DNA of 64,000 nt from Alkalicoccobacillus porphyridii (GCF_007293315.1 NZ_VLXZ01000002.1:1-64000); one strand, 5' to 3'. Shown: positions 51,124 to 61,033, numbered from the stretch's first letter. Translations and numbers: made by a program. Notes: generated by a model from the letters alone, not told the origin.

Positions 51124-52793
51124 GGGGAGGTTCCCCCTTTTAAAAAAGGAATGTTCAGCTTTTTTTCGTGTGCTGATTGAATGGCCTTCTCATATCCAGC
51201 GTCAGCATGACGAACGATACCCATCCCAGGGTCACTGGTTAGAACACGTTCCAGTCGCTCAGCTGCCTGCGTTGTTCCATCCGCCACTACAACCATCCCC
51301 GCGTGCATCGAATACCCCATCCCCACTCCACCCCCATGATGAATGGACACCCAGCTTGCGCCTGCTGCTGTGTTAATTAAGGCATTAAGTAAAGGCCAAT
51401 CTGCTACAGCATCACTGCCGTCCTGCATAGCTTCTGTTTCCCGATTAGGAGAGGCCACAGAACCCGCGTCAAGATGGTCGCGTCCAATGACAATCGGGGC
51501 AGAGACCTCACCTGTTGCCACCATCTCATTGATAAGACGGCCAGCCAAGGCCCTTTCACCATATCCCAGCCAGCAAATTCTTGCTGGTAATCCTTGAAAG
51601 TGGATCTGCTCATGTGCCAGATGAATCCATGTGCACAAGCTTTCATTATCCGAAAACCTTGCTAATAACTTTTCATCAATTTTCCTTATATCTTCTACGT
51701 CACCTGAAAGAGCGACCCATCTAAACGGCCCTCTACCCTCGCAAAATTGAGGTCGAATGTAAGCTGGCACAAAACCAGGATAGGAAAATGCGTTTTTCAC
51801 TCCTTCATCTGCCGCAACCTGACGCAGGTTATTGCCATAATCAAAAGCGACTGCGCCTTGCTCTTGCATGGCGAGAATCGCGTGGACATGAGTCGCCATG
51901 CTTTGTTTGGCTTTAGTGATATAGATTTCAGGGTGTTGTATGCGTAGATTCTCTGCTTGCCGGAGAGTGTATCCAGCAGGAATGTAGCCATGGAGCGGGT
52001 CATGAGCTGAGGTTTGATCGGTTATAATATCTGGAATAAATCCACGCTTCGCCATCTCGGGAAGAATATCTGCTGCGTTGCCTAAGAGCCCAATTGATTG
52101 GGCTTTCTTATCTTTTTTAGCCTGATGTGCGAGGGAGATGGCTTCATCTAGCGTAGTTACCCACGATTGACAGTACCCCGTTTGTACTCGTTTTTTTATT
52201 CGTGTTTCATCGACTTCAATACAAACAACAACTCCCCCATTCATTGTCACCGCAAGAGGCTGTGCTCCACCCATTCCTCCAAGCCCCGCTGTGACTGTAA
52301 TCGTCCCTTTTAAACTACCCTGAAATTGCTGCCTTCCGCATTCAGCAAAGGTTTCATATGTGCCCTGCACGATACCTTGCGTTCCAATATAGATCCAGCT
52401 TCCTGCCGTCATCTGTCCATACATCATTAACCCTTTTTGATCAAGCTCATGAAAGGTGTTCCAGTTTGCCCACGCTGGAACTAAATTTGAGTTAGCCATC
52501 ACTACCCGTGGTGCATGCTCGTGGGTTCGGAATACAGCAACAGGTTTTCCCGATTGAATTAATAATGTTTCATCTGATTCAAGCGTTTTAAGCTCGCGAA
52601 CAATCTGTTCATATGCCTGCCAATTCCGCGCTGCCTTCCCCAACCCTCCATAAACAATTAACTCATCCGGCTTCTCAGCTACCTCTGGATCCAAGTTATT
52701 CATTAACATTCGAAGTGCAGCCTCTTGAACCCATCCCTTTGTATGAAGCTTTGTTCCTCTAGGAGAGGTAATGATACGGCTTTGATCATTCAT
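51120..52793 (-). CDS. hutU: Urocanate hydratase
   Basis: Second enzyme of histidine degradation: converts urocanate to imidazolone-5-propionate with tightly bound NAD. 557 aa, full length. Recognised by [20 protein letters not shown], ..[20 protein letters not shown].., the NAD loop [17 protein letters not shown], the catalytic Cys in [13 protein letters not shown] and ..[17 protein letters not shown]... Start ATG 52793 has AAGGAGG upstream. A 440-bp gap holding a perfect palindrome and a dispersed repeat separates it from hutH. Confidence 0.96.
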   Translation of the reverse strand: MNDQSRIITSPRGTKLHTKGWVQEAALRMLMNNLDPEVAEKPDELIVYGGLGKAARNWQAYEQIVRELKTLESDETLLIQSGKPVAVFRTHEHAPRVVMANSNLVPAWANWNTFHELDQKGLMMYGQMTAGSWIYIGTQGIVQGTYETFAECGRQQFQGSLKGTITVTAGLGGMGGAQPLAVTMNGGVVVCIEVDETRIKKRVQTGYCQSWVTTLDEAISLAHQAKKDKKAQSIGLLGNAADILPEMAKRGFIPDIITDQTSAHDPLHGYIPAGYTLRQAENLRIQHPEIYITKAKQSMATHVHAILAMQEQGAVAFDYGNNLRQVAADEGVKNAFSYPGFVPAYIRPQFCEGRGPFRWVALSGDVEDIRKIDEKLLARFSDNESLCTWIHLAHEQIHFQGLPARICWLGYGERALAGRLINEMVATGEVSAPIVIGRDHLDAGSVASPNRETEAMQDGSDAVADWPLLNALINTAAGASWVSIHHGGGVGMGYSMHAGMVVVADGTTQAAERLERVLTSDPGMGIVRHADAGYEKAIQSAHEKKLNIPFLKGGTSP

Positions 52794-52810
52794 TAAATTC
52801 CTCCTTTATT

Positions 52811-52834
52811 CATTTGCCATGGCCATGGCAAATG
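52811..52834. promoter_or_regulatory. Perfect 24-bp palindrome upstream of hutU
   Basis: CATTTGCCATGG followed directly by its exact reverse complement, 18 bp before the hutU start codon and overlapping the region of its ribosome binding site. It could be a repressor operator or an mRNA hairpin that hides the translation start. GC-rich hyphenated repeats (GCGCGGG..GTGCGCG) follow to about 52910. Confidence 0.6.
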
Positions 52835-52976
52835 CGCGGGAATCACTTCGCTGTGCGCGAAAAAATGTTTAACGCGACTTTGGCGTTGCGATGCGCGGAA
52901 TCTGGCCAGTGATGCTTAAAAATAGATAAAGCCCTTATTATTGTGTAAATACGAAATCCAATACCTATCTAAACTA

Positions 52977-53107
52977 GCGGACGAAAATGGAGGGCCGACA
53001 CCTGCGGGATATAAAGGTTCAATGAGATGAACCGACGGAGTCGGGTTAGCTCATTACCTTCCCGCGGTAAGCGTGCCCCCATTTTCGGGAGCGGTAGCAG
53101 AAGAAAC
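52977..53107 (+). repeat. Dispersed hairpin repeat B (short form, locus III)
   Basis: Uninterrupted copy of the outer repeat seen at 2955-3325 and 48021-48369. Ends CGAAAATGGAGGG and CCCCCATTTTCG pair; inside are CACCTGCGGGA/TCCCGCGGTAAGCGTG and the small hairpin GGTTCA/TGAACC. It lacks the 215-240 bp insert of the other two copies and sits between hutH and hutU. Confidence 0.82.
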
Positions 53108-53232
53108 GACACATCCTCCGCTCTCTCTTTCTTTACATCAATGTAATGTACACATAAGCATGGACTCTATCCAAATATATACCCTTTGCACGGAAATCAA
53201 GCTACGGTGCGCGGTCACAATCACTGCCCCCC

Positions 53233-54720
53233 TTACTTAACTCTCCCTTGCTTTATCAAATCAGTCATCCTTTCAATATCGATGGACAAGACTCGATCTG
53301 CTTTAATATCAGGTACAACCTCACGAATCTGCTCATACAACTTTCTTGTGTGTGTACTTAGTAGATCTACACCACGAAACTCTGCCGCCTGGGCTGCACA
53401 TATCGCTTCAATGGCGAGCACAGTGCGGGTGTTACGAATGATTGAAGATGCCTGAGCGGCTGCAGTTGTGCCCATACTCACGTGATCCTCCTGATTTGCG
53501 GATGAGGGAATCGAGTCCACACTTGCGGGATGCGCCAGCGATTTGTTTTCTGAGACGAGGGACGCTGCCACATACTGCACAATCATTAACCCCGACTCCA
53601 AGCCTGGTTTATAACTTAAAAAAGCCGGCAGCCCTTCACTTAACTGGGGATTTACCAAGCGTTCTGTTCGTCTCTCGGAAATACTCGCAAGCTCCGCAAC
53701 AGCAATACCCAAAAAATCCATTGCAAACGCAATGGGCTGTCCGTGAAAATTTCCACTTGAGATCACTTGCTGACTCTCAGCAAATATCAGTGGATTATCA
53801 GTGGCTGCATTCATTTCAATTAGTAATTTTTCCTCCACGTAGGCTAGTACCTGCCTGACTGCACCGTGCACTTGGGGAATGCAGCGAATGGAATAAGCAT
53901 CCTGCACGCGCCGCTCGCCCTGCGTCGTTGTGAGCTGGCTGTCGACAAGAAAGGCATGTATACGAGCAGCAACCTCTTGTTGTTCTGGATAGGACCTGAC
54001 AAGATGTGGTTCCGGGCAAAATGCGTTTATGACTCCGCGTAACCCTTCTATGGTTAAAGCGGCAATGGAGTCCGCAAAATCAGCCAGAGCTTTTGCCTCT
54101 AAGTAAGAAAGAACACCCACTGCCGTCATCGCTTGAGTACCATTAATAAGAGCTAATCCTTCCTTCGCCTCAAGGACAATGGGCTGCAAACCAGATGTAT
54201 TTAGAGCCTGCTCGCCACTCATCAACCTGCCTTTGAACCAAGCCTTTCCTTCTCCTACTAAGACTAACGCCAAATGTGATAATGGAGCCAAATCTCCACT
54301 TGCACCAAGTGATCCCTTGCTCGGAATATATGGATGAATCCTTTTATTTAAGCAATCAATTAATAAATTTAATGTCTCTAGTCGAATTCCAGAATATCCT
54401 TTTGCTAAAGCATTTGCACGAAGCAAAAGCATGGCACGACTTACCTCTTCTGCATAAGGCTCCCCCACACCACAAGCATGACTTCGAATTAAATTTAACT
54501 GTAACGATTTAAGATCCGTTGGAGGTATGGTCGTTTCACTTAATTTACCGAACCCTGTGTTGACCCCATACACTTTTGTTGAAAAAGCAAGCTGCTCCAC
54601 AACCTCTCTACTTCTTGTTACCTTATCTATCGCTGAATCATGAAGAGCGACCGGGCTTTCTTGAAAAACGATCTGAGAGAATTCATCCAAGGTTAATGAA
54701 TCACCCGTCAACTTAATCAT
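53233..54720 (-). CDS. hutH: Histidine ammonia-lyase
   Basis: First enzyme of histidine degradation: eliminates ammonia from histidine to give urocanate. The 495-aa protein carries the MIO-forming Ala-Ser-Gly in [14 protein letters not shown] (about residues 141-154), VYGVNTGFG near the N terminus, and ..[18 protein letters not shown]... at the C terminus. The start ATG 54720 follows AAGGAGAGG. Unlike most hut operons, it is separated from hutU by 440 bp of repeat-containing DNA, so hutUI may have their own promoter. Confidence 0.96.
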   Translation of the reverse strand: MIKLTGDSLTLDEFSQIVFQESPVALHDSAIDKVTRSREVVEQLAFSTKVYGVNTGFGKLSETTIPPTDLKSLQLNLIRSHACGVGEPYAEEVSRAMLLLRANALAKGYSGIRLETLNLLIDCLNKRIHPYIPSKGSLGASGDLAPLSHLALVLVGEGKAWFKGRLMSGEQALNTSGLQPIVLEAKEGLALINGTQAMTAVGVLSYLEAKALADFADSIAALTIEGLRGVINAFCPEPHLVRSYPEQQEVAARIHAFLVDSQLTTTQGERRVQDAYSIRCIPQVHGAVRQVLAYVEEKLLIEMNAATDNPLIFAESQQVISSGNFHGQPIAFAMDFLGIAVAELASISERRTERLVNPQLSEGLPAFLSYKPGLESGLMIVQYVAASLVSENKSLAHPASVDSIPSSANQEDHVSMGTTAAAQASSIIRNTRTVLAIEAICAAQAAEFRGVDLLSTHTRKLYEQIREVVPDIKADRVLSIDIERMTDLIKQGRVK

Positions 54721-54817
54721 TGAACACCCCTCTCCTTAACGTGAAACGGACCATACTAAGATCATTGTCTTAGTACAGCCCGCCAGATACTTCATCTATA
54801 TGACACTTCTACCCTTG

Positions 54818-54922
54818 TCATTCATTATTTTTATTTGTAGGCAGTCTGCTTGTCATAATAACTGTAAGCAACATAATCACATAAAACAAAAGCGGTACCC
54901 CTACGTTAAACAGATGTATCAT
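54818..54922 (-). CDS. Small membrane peptide upstream of hutH (34 aa)
   Basis: A short frame with ATG at 54922 and GGAG 8 nt upstream. The product begins MIHLFNVGVPLLFYVIMLLT, one transmembrane helix, then ITSR-like basic end and TNKNNE. It is 97 bp upstream of hutH on the same strand, so it would be the first gene of the hut transcript. I do not recognise it. It could be a leader peptide or a small partner of a histidine transporter; it may also be chance, as the sequence is short. Confidence 0.5.
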   Translation of the reverse strand: MIHLFNVGVPLLFYVIMLLTVIMTSRLPTNKNNE

Positions 54923-55036
54923 TTAATCATCTCCATTGTTTTATAGGGTACGCCATTAATCTAATGCATATTCTTAGTACCCATAGATAAGCTTTGCTAT
55001 GATAAGAGCACTCCATACATTGAAAGGATGATGACA

Positions 55037-55972
55037 ATGACTGCAAAAGTAGAACTAGGTCAATCTGGTTTATTTGTTAATCCTATTGGGCTCGGAACAA
55101 ACGCTGTAGGAGGACACAATTTATTTAACAATTTAGATGATGAAACAGGAAGAGAGCTTGTTAGAAGAGGACTAAGTGAAGGGATCAACTTTTTAGATAC
55201 AGCCTTTATTTACGGACCCGAAAATTCCGAAGTATTGGTCGGTGAGGTTGTTAAAGAATTTGGTCGTCGTGAAGACATTGTCGTTGCTACAAAAGCAGCA
55301 CACCGTTTTGAAGGCGAAGAGGTTAAAATAGATAACTCCCCTGCCTTTCTCAAGCAATCAGTGGATGATGCGTTGCGTCGCTTGCAAACCGATTACATTG
55401 ATTTGTTTTATATTCATTCCCCCGATGAACATACACCAAAGGATGAAGCTGTTGGCGCCTTAAAGGAACTAAAGGATGCTGGGAAAATCCGCTCCATTGG
55501 TGTCTCTAATTTCTCTATTGATCAGCTAAAGGAAGCAAATAAAGACGGCTATGTTGATGTGCTTCAAGAGGAGTACAATCTCTTCAACAGAGATGTGGAA
55601 AAGGAGATTTTACCTTATGTAAACAAACATAATCTTTCTCTTATCCCCTATTTCCCGCTTGCTGCAGGTCTTCTGGCAGGAAAATACACAAAGGATACCA
55701 AGTTTGATGACCTTCGAGCAAACCACCCATTATTTAAAGGAGATGCTTTCGAACGTAATCTTGAAAAGGTTGAGTCATTAAAAGAAATTGCCGCCAATAA
55801 AGGAGTCGAAACAGCACATGTCACCTTGGCCTGGTATCTTGAGAAGGATGGCATTGACGCCCTGATTCCAGGAGCTAAACGCCCGGATCAAGTTTCAAAT
55901 AATCTAAAAACACTTGATGTTACACTTTCCCCTGAAGAGTGGAAAGCCATTGATGACATCTTTAAAGCTTGA
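55037..55972 (+). CDS. Aldo/keto reductase
   Basis: A 311-aa NADPH-dependent oxidoreductase. The tetrad is Asp/Tyr in [14 protein letters not shown], Lys in [10 protein letters not shown] and His in [10 protein letters not shown]; the cofactor-binding end is [15 protein letters not shown]. Substrate unknown; it resembles YccK/IolS-type enzymes. Of three clustered ATGs I favour 55037, with AAAGGA about 8 nt upstream. Monocistronic, with a strong terminator. Confidence 0.87.
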   Translation: MTAKVELGQSGLFVNPIGLGTNAVGGHNLFNNLDDETGRELVRRGLSEGINFLDTAFIYGPENSEVLVGEVVKEFGRREDIVVATKAAHRFEGEEVKIDNSPAFLKQSVDDALRRLQTDYIDLFYIHSPDEHTPKDEAVGALKELKDAGKIRSIGVSNFSIDQLKEANKDGYVDVLQEEYNLFNRDVEKEILPYVNKHNLSLIPYFPLAAGLLAGKYTKDTKFDDLRANHPLFKGDAFERNLEKVESLKEIAANKGVETAHVTLAWYLEKDGIDALIPGAKRPDQVSNNLKTLDVTLSPEEWKAIDDIFKA

Positions 55973-55976
55973 TGAA

Positions 55977-56006
55977 TTGACCCAGGAGAAAGTTCTCCTG
56001 GGTCAA
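55977..56006. terminator. Bidirectional terminator overlapping a stop codon
   Basis: TTGACCCAGGAGAA and TTCTCCTGGGTCAA form a perfect 14-bp stem separated by AG. The right arm contains the TGA stop (minus strand) of the gene at 56003, so the two convergent genes share it. Confidence 0.85.
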
Positions 56007-56224
56007 TTATCGCTAGAAAGCTTCTCCAATTCTCTTTCAATAAAAAATACGGCAAGATCAAATGCGTCTATCCGCCTTTTCGCTAAGGTCATTTGAGCCT
56101 TATATCGATTCGGATTTTCTTTAGATTCAAGTGTTTTTAGTGTCTCTCTTAGTTTGTGTAAGGTCGAATCAATTTGACGTTTTGCTTCCAGTAATTCTGT
56201 TTTTTCATATTCCACTTTTATCAT
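56003..56224 (-). CDS. Small coiled-coil protein
   Basis: I do not recognise this 73-aa protein. It is strongly helical and charged (MIKVEYEKTELLEAKRQIDS.. ..AKRRIDAFDLAVFFIERELE..), with heptad-like spacing of Leu and Ile, so a coiled-coil dimer is likely. It lies 5 bp after the TetR gene and is probably transcribed with it and the MBL hydrolase gene. Confidence 0.65.
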   Translation of the reverse strand: MIKVEYEKTELLEAKRQIDSTLHKLRETLKTLESKENPNRYKAQMTLAKRRIDAFDLAVFFIERELEKLSSDN

Positions 56225-56229
56225 CTCCC

Positions 56230-56784
56230 CTATATTCCCTGTATAAAGGTCTCTATCATAATGTCTAACGTATCCTGTAAATCATACGGCATCCCAAATC
56301 CTTTAGCGGAATCTAAGGTCACAAAACCATGGAGCATACTTCGGAGCATACGAATTAAATGAACGGAACGTTCCTCTTCTAATCCGTATTGATACAAAAC
56401 ATCGCGGACGACCTCCACCACTCGTTCCTGCGCTTCTTTTAAAACAGGATTTCCTTTATGGGCAGAGCGTGAAGCGGCCTCGTACTGACCAGGGTGAACT
56501 CTGGCAAACTCAATATAGGCATAGCACAATTGTTTTAGCGCTTTGTCATGATTGTAACCAGCAGTGGCTTGGTATAGATTCTTATAAAGCCTCTGGCAGC
56601 CATGCACAGCAAGTAAATCATGCAATTCGTCCAATCCACGAACGTGATTGTATAATGATGGTGGTTTAATATTCAAATCCTTGGCTACTGCTCCTATTGA
56701 TAACTGATGTAATCCTTCTTGATCGGCAATGCCTCCCGCTGAATCCACAATGTCTGAAATCGTTAATCCCCTTCTCGGACTCAT
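56230..56784 (-). CDS. TetR/AcrR family regulator (WHG-type C-terminal domain)
   Basis: A 184-aa repressor. HTH: ..QLSIGAVAKDLNIKPPSLYNHV.. (about residues 27-48). The C-terminal part (..ARVHPGQYEAASRSAHKGNP.., ..LRSMLHGFVTLDSAKGFGMP..) matches the WHG-type ligand-binding domain of TetR proteins. It overlaps the MBL hydrolase gene by 4 bp and is therefore co-expressed with it. It likely binds the two 15-bp palindromes at 57516-57555 in front of the operon. Confidence 0.87.
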   Translation of the reverse strand: MSPRRGLTISDIVDSAGGIADQEGLHQLSIGAVAKDLNIKPPSLYNHVRGLDELHDLLAVHGCQRLYKNLYQATAGYNHDKALKQLCYAYIEFARVHPGQYEAASRSAHKGNPVLKEAQERVVEVVRDVLYQYGLEEERSVHLIRMLRSMLHGFVTLDSAKGFGMPYDLQDTLDIMIETFIQGI

Positions 56785-57491
56785 GTCACTAACCCTCTTT
56801 CTGCTTCCTCAATTGCCTTTTTTAGCTCCGTACTTGGAGATGAAACCATTTTCCCATGCCCTGCCGCAAGTAAGGACGGACCATACGCTTCAATTTTCCG
56901 AGCACTTTCTAAAGCAAGTTCCTTATTCCATGTTGCCAAAGCTGGAGCTGGGAACAACCATTTTAGTGTGCCTGAAACGGCAAACCCACCGCGCACTTGA
57001 AACGCATCACCAACAATGATTAAATTTGTCCGTGTATCAATGAGACTAATTGAACCGGGCGTATGCCCTGGTGTTGCTATCACTTTTAAGGAACCAATCC
57101 AATCCCCTTCTTCCAGGGTCCGATCCGGCTTCGTTTGAATATTTTTCGGAACCCCACCTCGAATCGGTGTTTCTGGTTCACCTTCTAATAATCTTTTATC
57201 ACCTTTTAACAAAAGCACATCTCTTTTTGAAATACTAACTGTGGCATTAGGCAGCCTATCTTTAAGGGCATCCAGTGAACCAATATGGTCACTATGAGCA
57301 TGTGTCAACACAATCTGTTTAATAGGTTTTCCAATCTTCTCAGCCTTCTCAATGATCTTCTTATAGCTTGTAGGAAGTGCTGCATCAACAAGCGTCAGGC
57401 TGTCTGACTCCTCTACTAAATAACAATTCACAGGAAAGACATTTGGCAAAAAAGCCAGTTGATATACATGCTCCATTTTGGTCACCTTCAT
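56781..57491 (-). CDS. MBL-fold metallo-hydrolase
   Basis: A 236-aa metallo-beta-lactamase-fold hydrolase. Zinc ligands: THAHSDHIGSLDAL (HxHxDH), PGHTPGS, VGDAF and AAGHGKM. Substrate unknown; relatives include lactonases, glyoxalase II and thioesterases. The start is ATG 57491 with AGGGG 8 nt upstream; the frame continues 24 codons further through the operator region and is not used. First gene of an operon with its TetR regulator. Confidence 0.87.
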   Translation of the reverse strand: MKVTKMEHVYQLAFLPNVFPVNCYLVEESDSLTLVDAALPTSYKKIIEKAEKIGKPIKQIVLTHAHSDHIGSLDALKDRLPNATVSISKRDVLLLKGDKRLLEGEPETPIRGGVPKNIQTKPDRTLEEGDWIGSLKVIATPGHTPGSISLIDTRTNLIIVGDAFQVRGGFAVSGTLKWLFPAPALATWNKELALESARKIEAYGPSLLAAGHGKMVSSPSTELKKAIEEAERGLVT

Positions 57492-57515
57492 AAAAACATC
57501 CCCTTTTCGGCTAAT

Positions 57516-57555
57516 ACTAATCAGATTAGTTTTTATAATAACTAATCTGATTAGT
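57516..57555. promoter_or_regulatory. Twin 15-bp palindromic operators
   Basis: ACTAATCAGATTAGT (57516-57530) and ACTAATCTGATTAGT (57541-57555) differ only at the central base, with start points 25 bp apart, immediately upstream of the MBL-tetR operon. This is the expected layout for autorepression by the TetR protein. Confidence 0.82.
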
Positions 57556-57566
57556 TTATGCAACTA

Positions 57567-57601
57567 AAAAAGCTCAAATCCCCTTAAGAGATTTAAGCTT
57601 C
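57567..57601 (-). terminator. Intrinsic terminator after the 57606 gene
   Basis: On the minus strand AAGCTTAAATC and GATTTGAGCTT pair and are followed by TTTTT, just beyond the aldo/keto reductase stop codon. Confidence 0.75.
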
Positions 57602-57605
57602 TAAG

Positions 57606-58457
57606 TTAAATAATATCAAGTGGCTGTTTAGATGTTGGTGGTGGGAAAGCTGAATCAAGCTGGTCGAGGGCTTGCTGACTCAGCTCAATGGCCATTGCTT
57701 CCGCATTTTGACGAACATGCTGTTCTTGAACGGCTTTTGGTATTGAAAGCACTTGGCCCGTACGAATGGTCCAGGCTAGAGCCATTTGCAATGGCGTCAC
57801 GCCATATTCCTCTGCAACTTCTTTTAGCTGTTTATTCTCAAGCAACCGCTGCCTTTCTTTCCCCCCATGTGCGATCGGGCTATATGCCATGACAGGCACT
57901 TGATTTTCCTTTTGCCATGGGATGAGATCATATTCAATCCCCCGCGAACCTAGATGGTATAGCACTTGATTGAGTTGCGCTTGATCCCCGCTGGGTAGAC
58001 TCCATAGCTCCTCCATATCTGAAACATCAAAGTTGGAAATACCCCAACGTTTGATTTTCCCTTCTGACTTTAATACCTCCAGACCTTCAACTGTCTCCGA
58101 TAAGGGCACGCCCCCTCGCCAGTGGAGTAAATAAAGATCAAGATAATCTGTTTGCAGTCGCTTTAGACTATTTTCGCATGATGTCACAATTTCTGGTCTG
58201 CCTGCATTATGAGGATAAACCTTTGACACAAGGAAGGCTTGGTCTCTCCGATCTTTAATAGCCTCGCCTACTACCTCTTCTGCTAAGCCTTCACCATACA
58301 TTTCCGCTGTATCGATCACTTCGAGACCCAAATCTAAGCCAAGCTGTAATGCCTTTATTTCCTCACGCTTTCTTGATGAATCTTCCCCCATATACCAAGT
58401 ACCCTGTCCGATACTCGGAAGGGCTGTACCATCTTTTAATGTGACTTGCATAGCCAT
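57606..58457 (-). CDS. Aldo/keto reductase
   Basis: A 283-aa NADPH-dependent reductase. Tetrad residues: Asp/Tyr in VIDTAEMYGEGLAEE, Lys in LVSKVYPHNAG, His in LYLLHWRGG. LPSIGQGTWYMGEDSSRKRE is typical of the YtbE/AKR5-like short members. The start ATG 58457 has AAAGGAGG 7 nt upstream; an upstream frame extension has no ribosome binding site. Third aldo/keto reductase in the window; the three are not close paralogues. Confidence 0.86.
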   Translation of the reverse strand: MAMQVTLKDGTALPSIGQGTWYMGEDSSRKREEIKALQLGLDLGLEVIDTAEMYGEGLAEEVVGEAIKDRRDQAFLVSKVYPHNAGRPEIVTSCENSLKRLQTDYLDLYLLHWRGGVPLSETVEGLEVLKSEGKIKRWGISNFDVSDMEELWSLPSGDQAQLNQVLYHLGSRGIEYDLIPWQKENQVPVMAYSPIAHGGKERQRLLENKQLKEVAEEYGVTPLQMALAWTIRTGQVLSIPKAVQEQHVRQNAEAMAIELSQQALDQLDSAFPPPTSKQPLDII

Positions 58458-58507
58458 GCCGATTCCTCCTTTTGTTTTCAATCATTCCCTTTCTACCCCA
58501 ATTGAAA

Positions 58508-58534
58508 AACCTCTATCTTAAGCCGATAGAGGTT
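58508..58534 (-). terminator. Terminator overlapping the histidine kinase stop codon
   Basis: On the minus strand AACCTCTATC and GATAGAGGTT pair and are followed by TTTT. The TAA stop of the kinase gene (58518-58520) lies in the loop. Confidence 0.82.
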
Positions 58535-60056
58535 GTATTGAATGTTTGATTCGAACCGTCACCTTAAATAAGTCGCCATCAATGTCTAGCTTGAGTGAAC
58601 CACCATGTAACTCAGCAATGGATTGTGCGATGGCTAGCCCAAGTCCCGAGCCCTCTGTGTGCCGGGCTTCATCTGCGCGTTTAAACCGCTCAAACAATTC
58701 ATCTGGATTTTCACTTAACTCGAAACGCGAGGTGTTTTTGATAACCAATGTAGTCGCAGAACCTTGCCTGTTGACAGTAATATACACGCGTGTTCCGGGC
58801 AGCGAGTATTTAGCCGCATTTAACAATAAGTTGTCAAGCATTCTCCACCACTTCTGGCCATCAACTTGAACAATAACATCCTCCTCAGGTAGTTTCAGAC
58901 GTAAATCTAAATTTTCAGCTTCAAATGCTTCTTGATGCTCCACTACAGCTTGTTGAATTAACTGTTTCAACTCAATATCTGTTTTATCTAATTCAATCTG
59001 CCCACTAGCCATTTTTGAAACATCAAACAAATCATCTATCAATAGCTTTAACCGATCTGATTTACGCGCAAGAACATCAACGTAGCTTTGACGTTCCTCA
59101 GCTGAAAGCTCAGGATTTTTCAACAGATCGGTATAGGTAATAATGGACGTTAACGGCGTTCTCAGATCATGACTAACATTGGTGATCAGCTCTGTTTTCA
59201 TCCGTTCACTTTTTGCCTGCTCTGTGACCGAATGAGAAATTCCCTCGCGAAGCTTATTAATGTTTGTGGCATGGGATGCGATGAACGAATGGCCTTTGAT
59301 TTGAACGGGCACACCAACCCTGCCTTGTGTCAGCTGCTCTGTCTGAGCAAGCACACGGTTAAAGTAGCCGAGTTTTGTAAAGAAGAGAAAGAGAGTAGGA
59401 AAGCCAACGAAGAAGACACATACTAAATATGGAAAGATGACACTGCCTTCAGAAATAAATAATAACGAGGTCCCGAACCCCCACATAAATATAACAATAA
59501 ATACTAGAATTAACTTGAAGAAAAGAGAAATATCTTTAAACGCGTCTCCCAACATTTTATAAGTACTGACAGCGAAGCCTTTCTTCATTTTATTTATAAA
59601 ATATTCGCTATCCTCTATTTCTAGATAAAGCCAAACCAACTGATGTAGAGTCAGCCAAATGAAGAAAAAGTAAATAGTAATCATGACAAAAAAATCAATG
59701 TTTATATAGTAGAGAAATTGAAAACCATCGAATCCTGACCATGAAAAAAATAAAAGAGTAAACCACGCCGATATCATCAGCAGTACTAAACGTACATCGA
59801 GTGGACCGGCTGCATATTGCTTTCGCATGGAGCTGTCTTTAAACCAGGATAGCTTGAACTTCAAAACAGTCATCATCAAAATAACGGCAATCGCTCCAAT
59901 GATAATGATTACAGGAATAGCTATTTGTCTAAATACATCTAGGGTTCTCATAAGACTGGCGATATTCCCAATATTACTTAACAGCGTGTTTAACCCCACA
60001 AAAGCGATACCTAATAAGGCACTCCAACTAAATGTTTTGACGAAATGCTGCCTCAT
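58518..60056 (-). CDS. Sensor histidine kinase
   Basis: A 512-aa membrane kinase. The N-terminal half (to about residue 235) has six or so hydrophobic helices and little extracellular sequence, so the signal is probably sensed in the membrane. Then come a HAMP-like linker, the phospho-acceptor NVSHDLRTPLTSIITY (His about residue 296), the N box DNLLLNAAKYS, F/G2 boxes ELFERFKRADEAR and EGSGLGLAIAQSIAE. It phosphorylates the response regulator whose gene overlaps it by 4 bp. The target genes are not evident; the Bce-type transporter 11 kb away lacks a dedicated system. Confidence 0.88.
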   Translation of the reverse strand: MRQHFVKTFSWSALLGIAFVGLNTLLSNIGNIASLMRTLDVFRQIAIPVIIIIGAIAVILMMTVLKFKLSWFKDSSMRKQYAAGPLDVRLVLLMISAWFTLLFFSWSGFDGFQFLYYINIDFFVMITIYFFFIWLTLHQLVWLYLEIEDSEYFINKMKKGFAVSTYKMLGDAFKDISLFFKLILVFIVIFMWGFGTSLLFISEGSVIFPYLVCVFFVGFPTLFLFFTKLGYFNRVLAQTEQLTQGRVGVPVQIKGHSFIASHATNINKLREGISHSVTEQAKSERMKTELITNVSHDLRTPLTSIITYTDLLKNPELSAEERQSYVDVLARKSDRLKLLIDDLFDVSKMASGQIELDKTDIELKQLIQQAVVEHQEAFEAENLDLRLKLPEEDVIVQVDGQKWWRMLDNLLLNAAKYSLPGTRVYITVNRQGSATTLVIKNTSRFELSENPDELFERFKRADEARHTEGSGLGLAIAQSIAELHGGSLKLDIDGDLFKVTVRIKHSIQPLSA

Positions 60057-60760
60057 GACGTTCTCCCTCTTTTCTCAATCATATAGCCCACGCCCCATAC
60101 TACTTTTATATAATGAGGCTGCTTTGGATCCACTTCGATTTTTTCTCGGATTTTTCGAATGTGAACCGCTACGATATTTTCCGAGTTATAGGCAGACTCA
60201 TTCCAAACTCGCTCGTAGATTTCATGAATGGAAAAGACTCGCCCGAGATGAAGCATGAGAAGTTCAGTAATTCGATATTCTATCTTTGTGAGCTTGATCA
60301 TACGGCCATCAAGTTGCACACATTTTGCTTCCTGATCGAGGATCAGCCCATCCACCTCAATGACCGATTCTTTTTTCTCATAGGTGCCAAGCTGAGTATA
60401 TCTCCTCATTTGAGATTTCACTCGAGCCATTAACTCCATCGGATGAAATGGCTTTGTCATGTAATCGTCTGCCCCAACCGATAGTCCGTGGATCTTATCT
60501 GTTTCCTCCGACTTTGCACTGAGCATAATGATCGGAATATTACGCTCTTGTCGAATAGTAAAAGTCGCCTCAATTCCATCCATTTCAGGCATCATAATAT
60601 CTAAAATCATCAGATGGACTTCGTTTTGCTCGAGCAGCAACAGTGCCTGCCTACCATTTTCCGCCTGCAGGACCCGGTATCCTTCATTTTGTAAATAGAT
60701 ATCAATGCCACCACGTATATCCTGATCATCATCAACCACCATGACTGTATAATCTGCCAT
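60053..60760 (-). CDS. OmpR/PhoB family response regulator
   Basis: A 235-aa transcription factor: receiver domain with acidic pocket VVDDDQD, phospho-Asp in LMILDIMMPEMDG (about residue 53), Thr/Ser in IMLSAKSEE and Lys in YMTKPFHP, followed by a winged-helix DNA-binding domain (..LTKIEYRITELLMLHLGRVF.., ..HIRKIREKIEVDP..). VanR-like in overall pattern. The start ATG 60760 has AGAGGT 6 nt upstream. Forms an operon with the kinase. The 305-bp region upstream holds three TGCGCA motifs (near 60889, 60920 and 60938), two of them in an inverted pair ATGCGCAA/TTGCGCAT; no gene is seen there. Confidence 0.9.
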   Translation of the reverse strand: MADYTVMVVDDDQDIRGGIDIYLQNEGYRVLQAENGRQALLLLEQNEVHLMILDIMMPEMDGIEATFTIRQERNIPIIMLSAKSEETDKIHGLSVGADDYMTKPFHPMELMARVKSQMRRYTQLGTYEKKESVIEVDGLILDQEAKCVQLDGRMIKLTKIEYRITELLMLHLGRVFSIHEIYERVWNESAYNSENIVAVHIRKIREKIEVDPKQPHYIKVVWGVGYMIEKRGRTS

Positions 60761-61033
60761 TTGCATACCTCTTTCTACCTGTTCTGTTAATTACATTGTA
60801 CATGGCAGAACTAAAGTTTCCACTAGGGAAAAACTGAAGAAATTCTTAAGATCGTATAAGGAGAAGTTATTTATAACATTTGGATGGATGCGCAACAGTT
60901 TCGATCTCAATGGCTTTTCTGCGCACTATTAATTTATTGCGCATGGTACACTGATTTTGGAACATATCAACCTTTCTGTGTATCACTTTTTCACTCACTT
61001 CAATTTCCGTGAAACTCACCTGCACTTCCAAAC

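Noticed and set aside
53025-53107. tRNA-like or 6S-like RNA in the hutH-hutU gap
   Set aside because: The hairpins belong to dispersed repeat B; no CCA end, anticodon arm or T-loop consensus is present.
53442-53858. 138-codon plus-strand frame opposite hutH
   Set aside because: Shadow of hutH, which is complete and conserved on the other strand.
60761-61033. Small gene between the response regulator and codA
   Set aside because: No frame with a ribosome binding site; only TGCGCA repeats and promoter-like A/T sequence.
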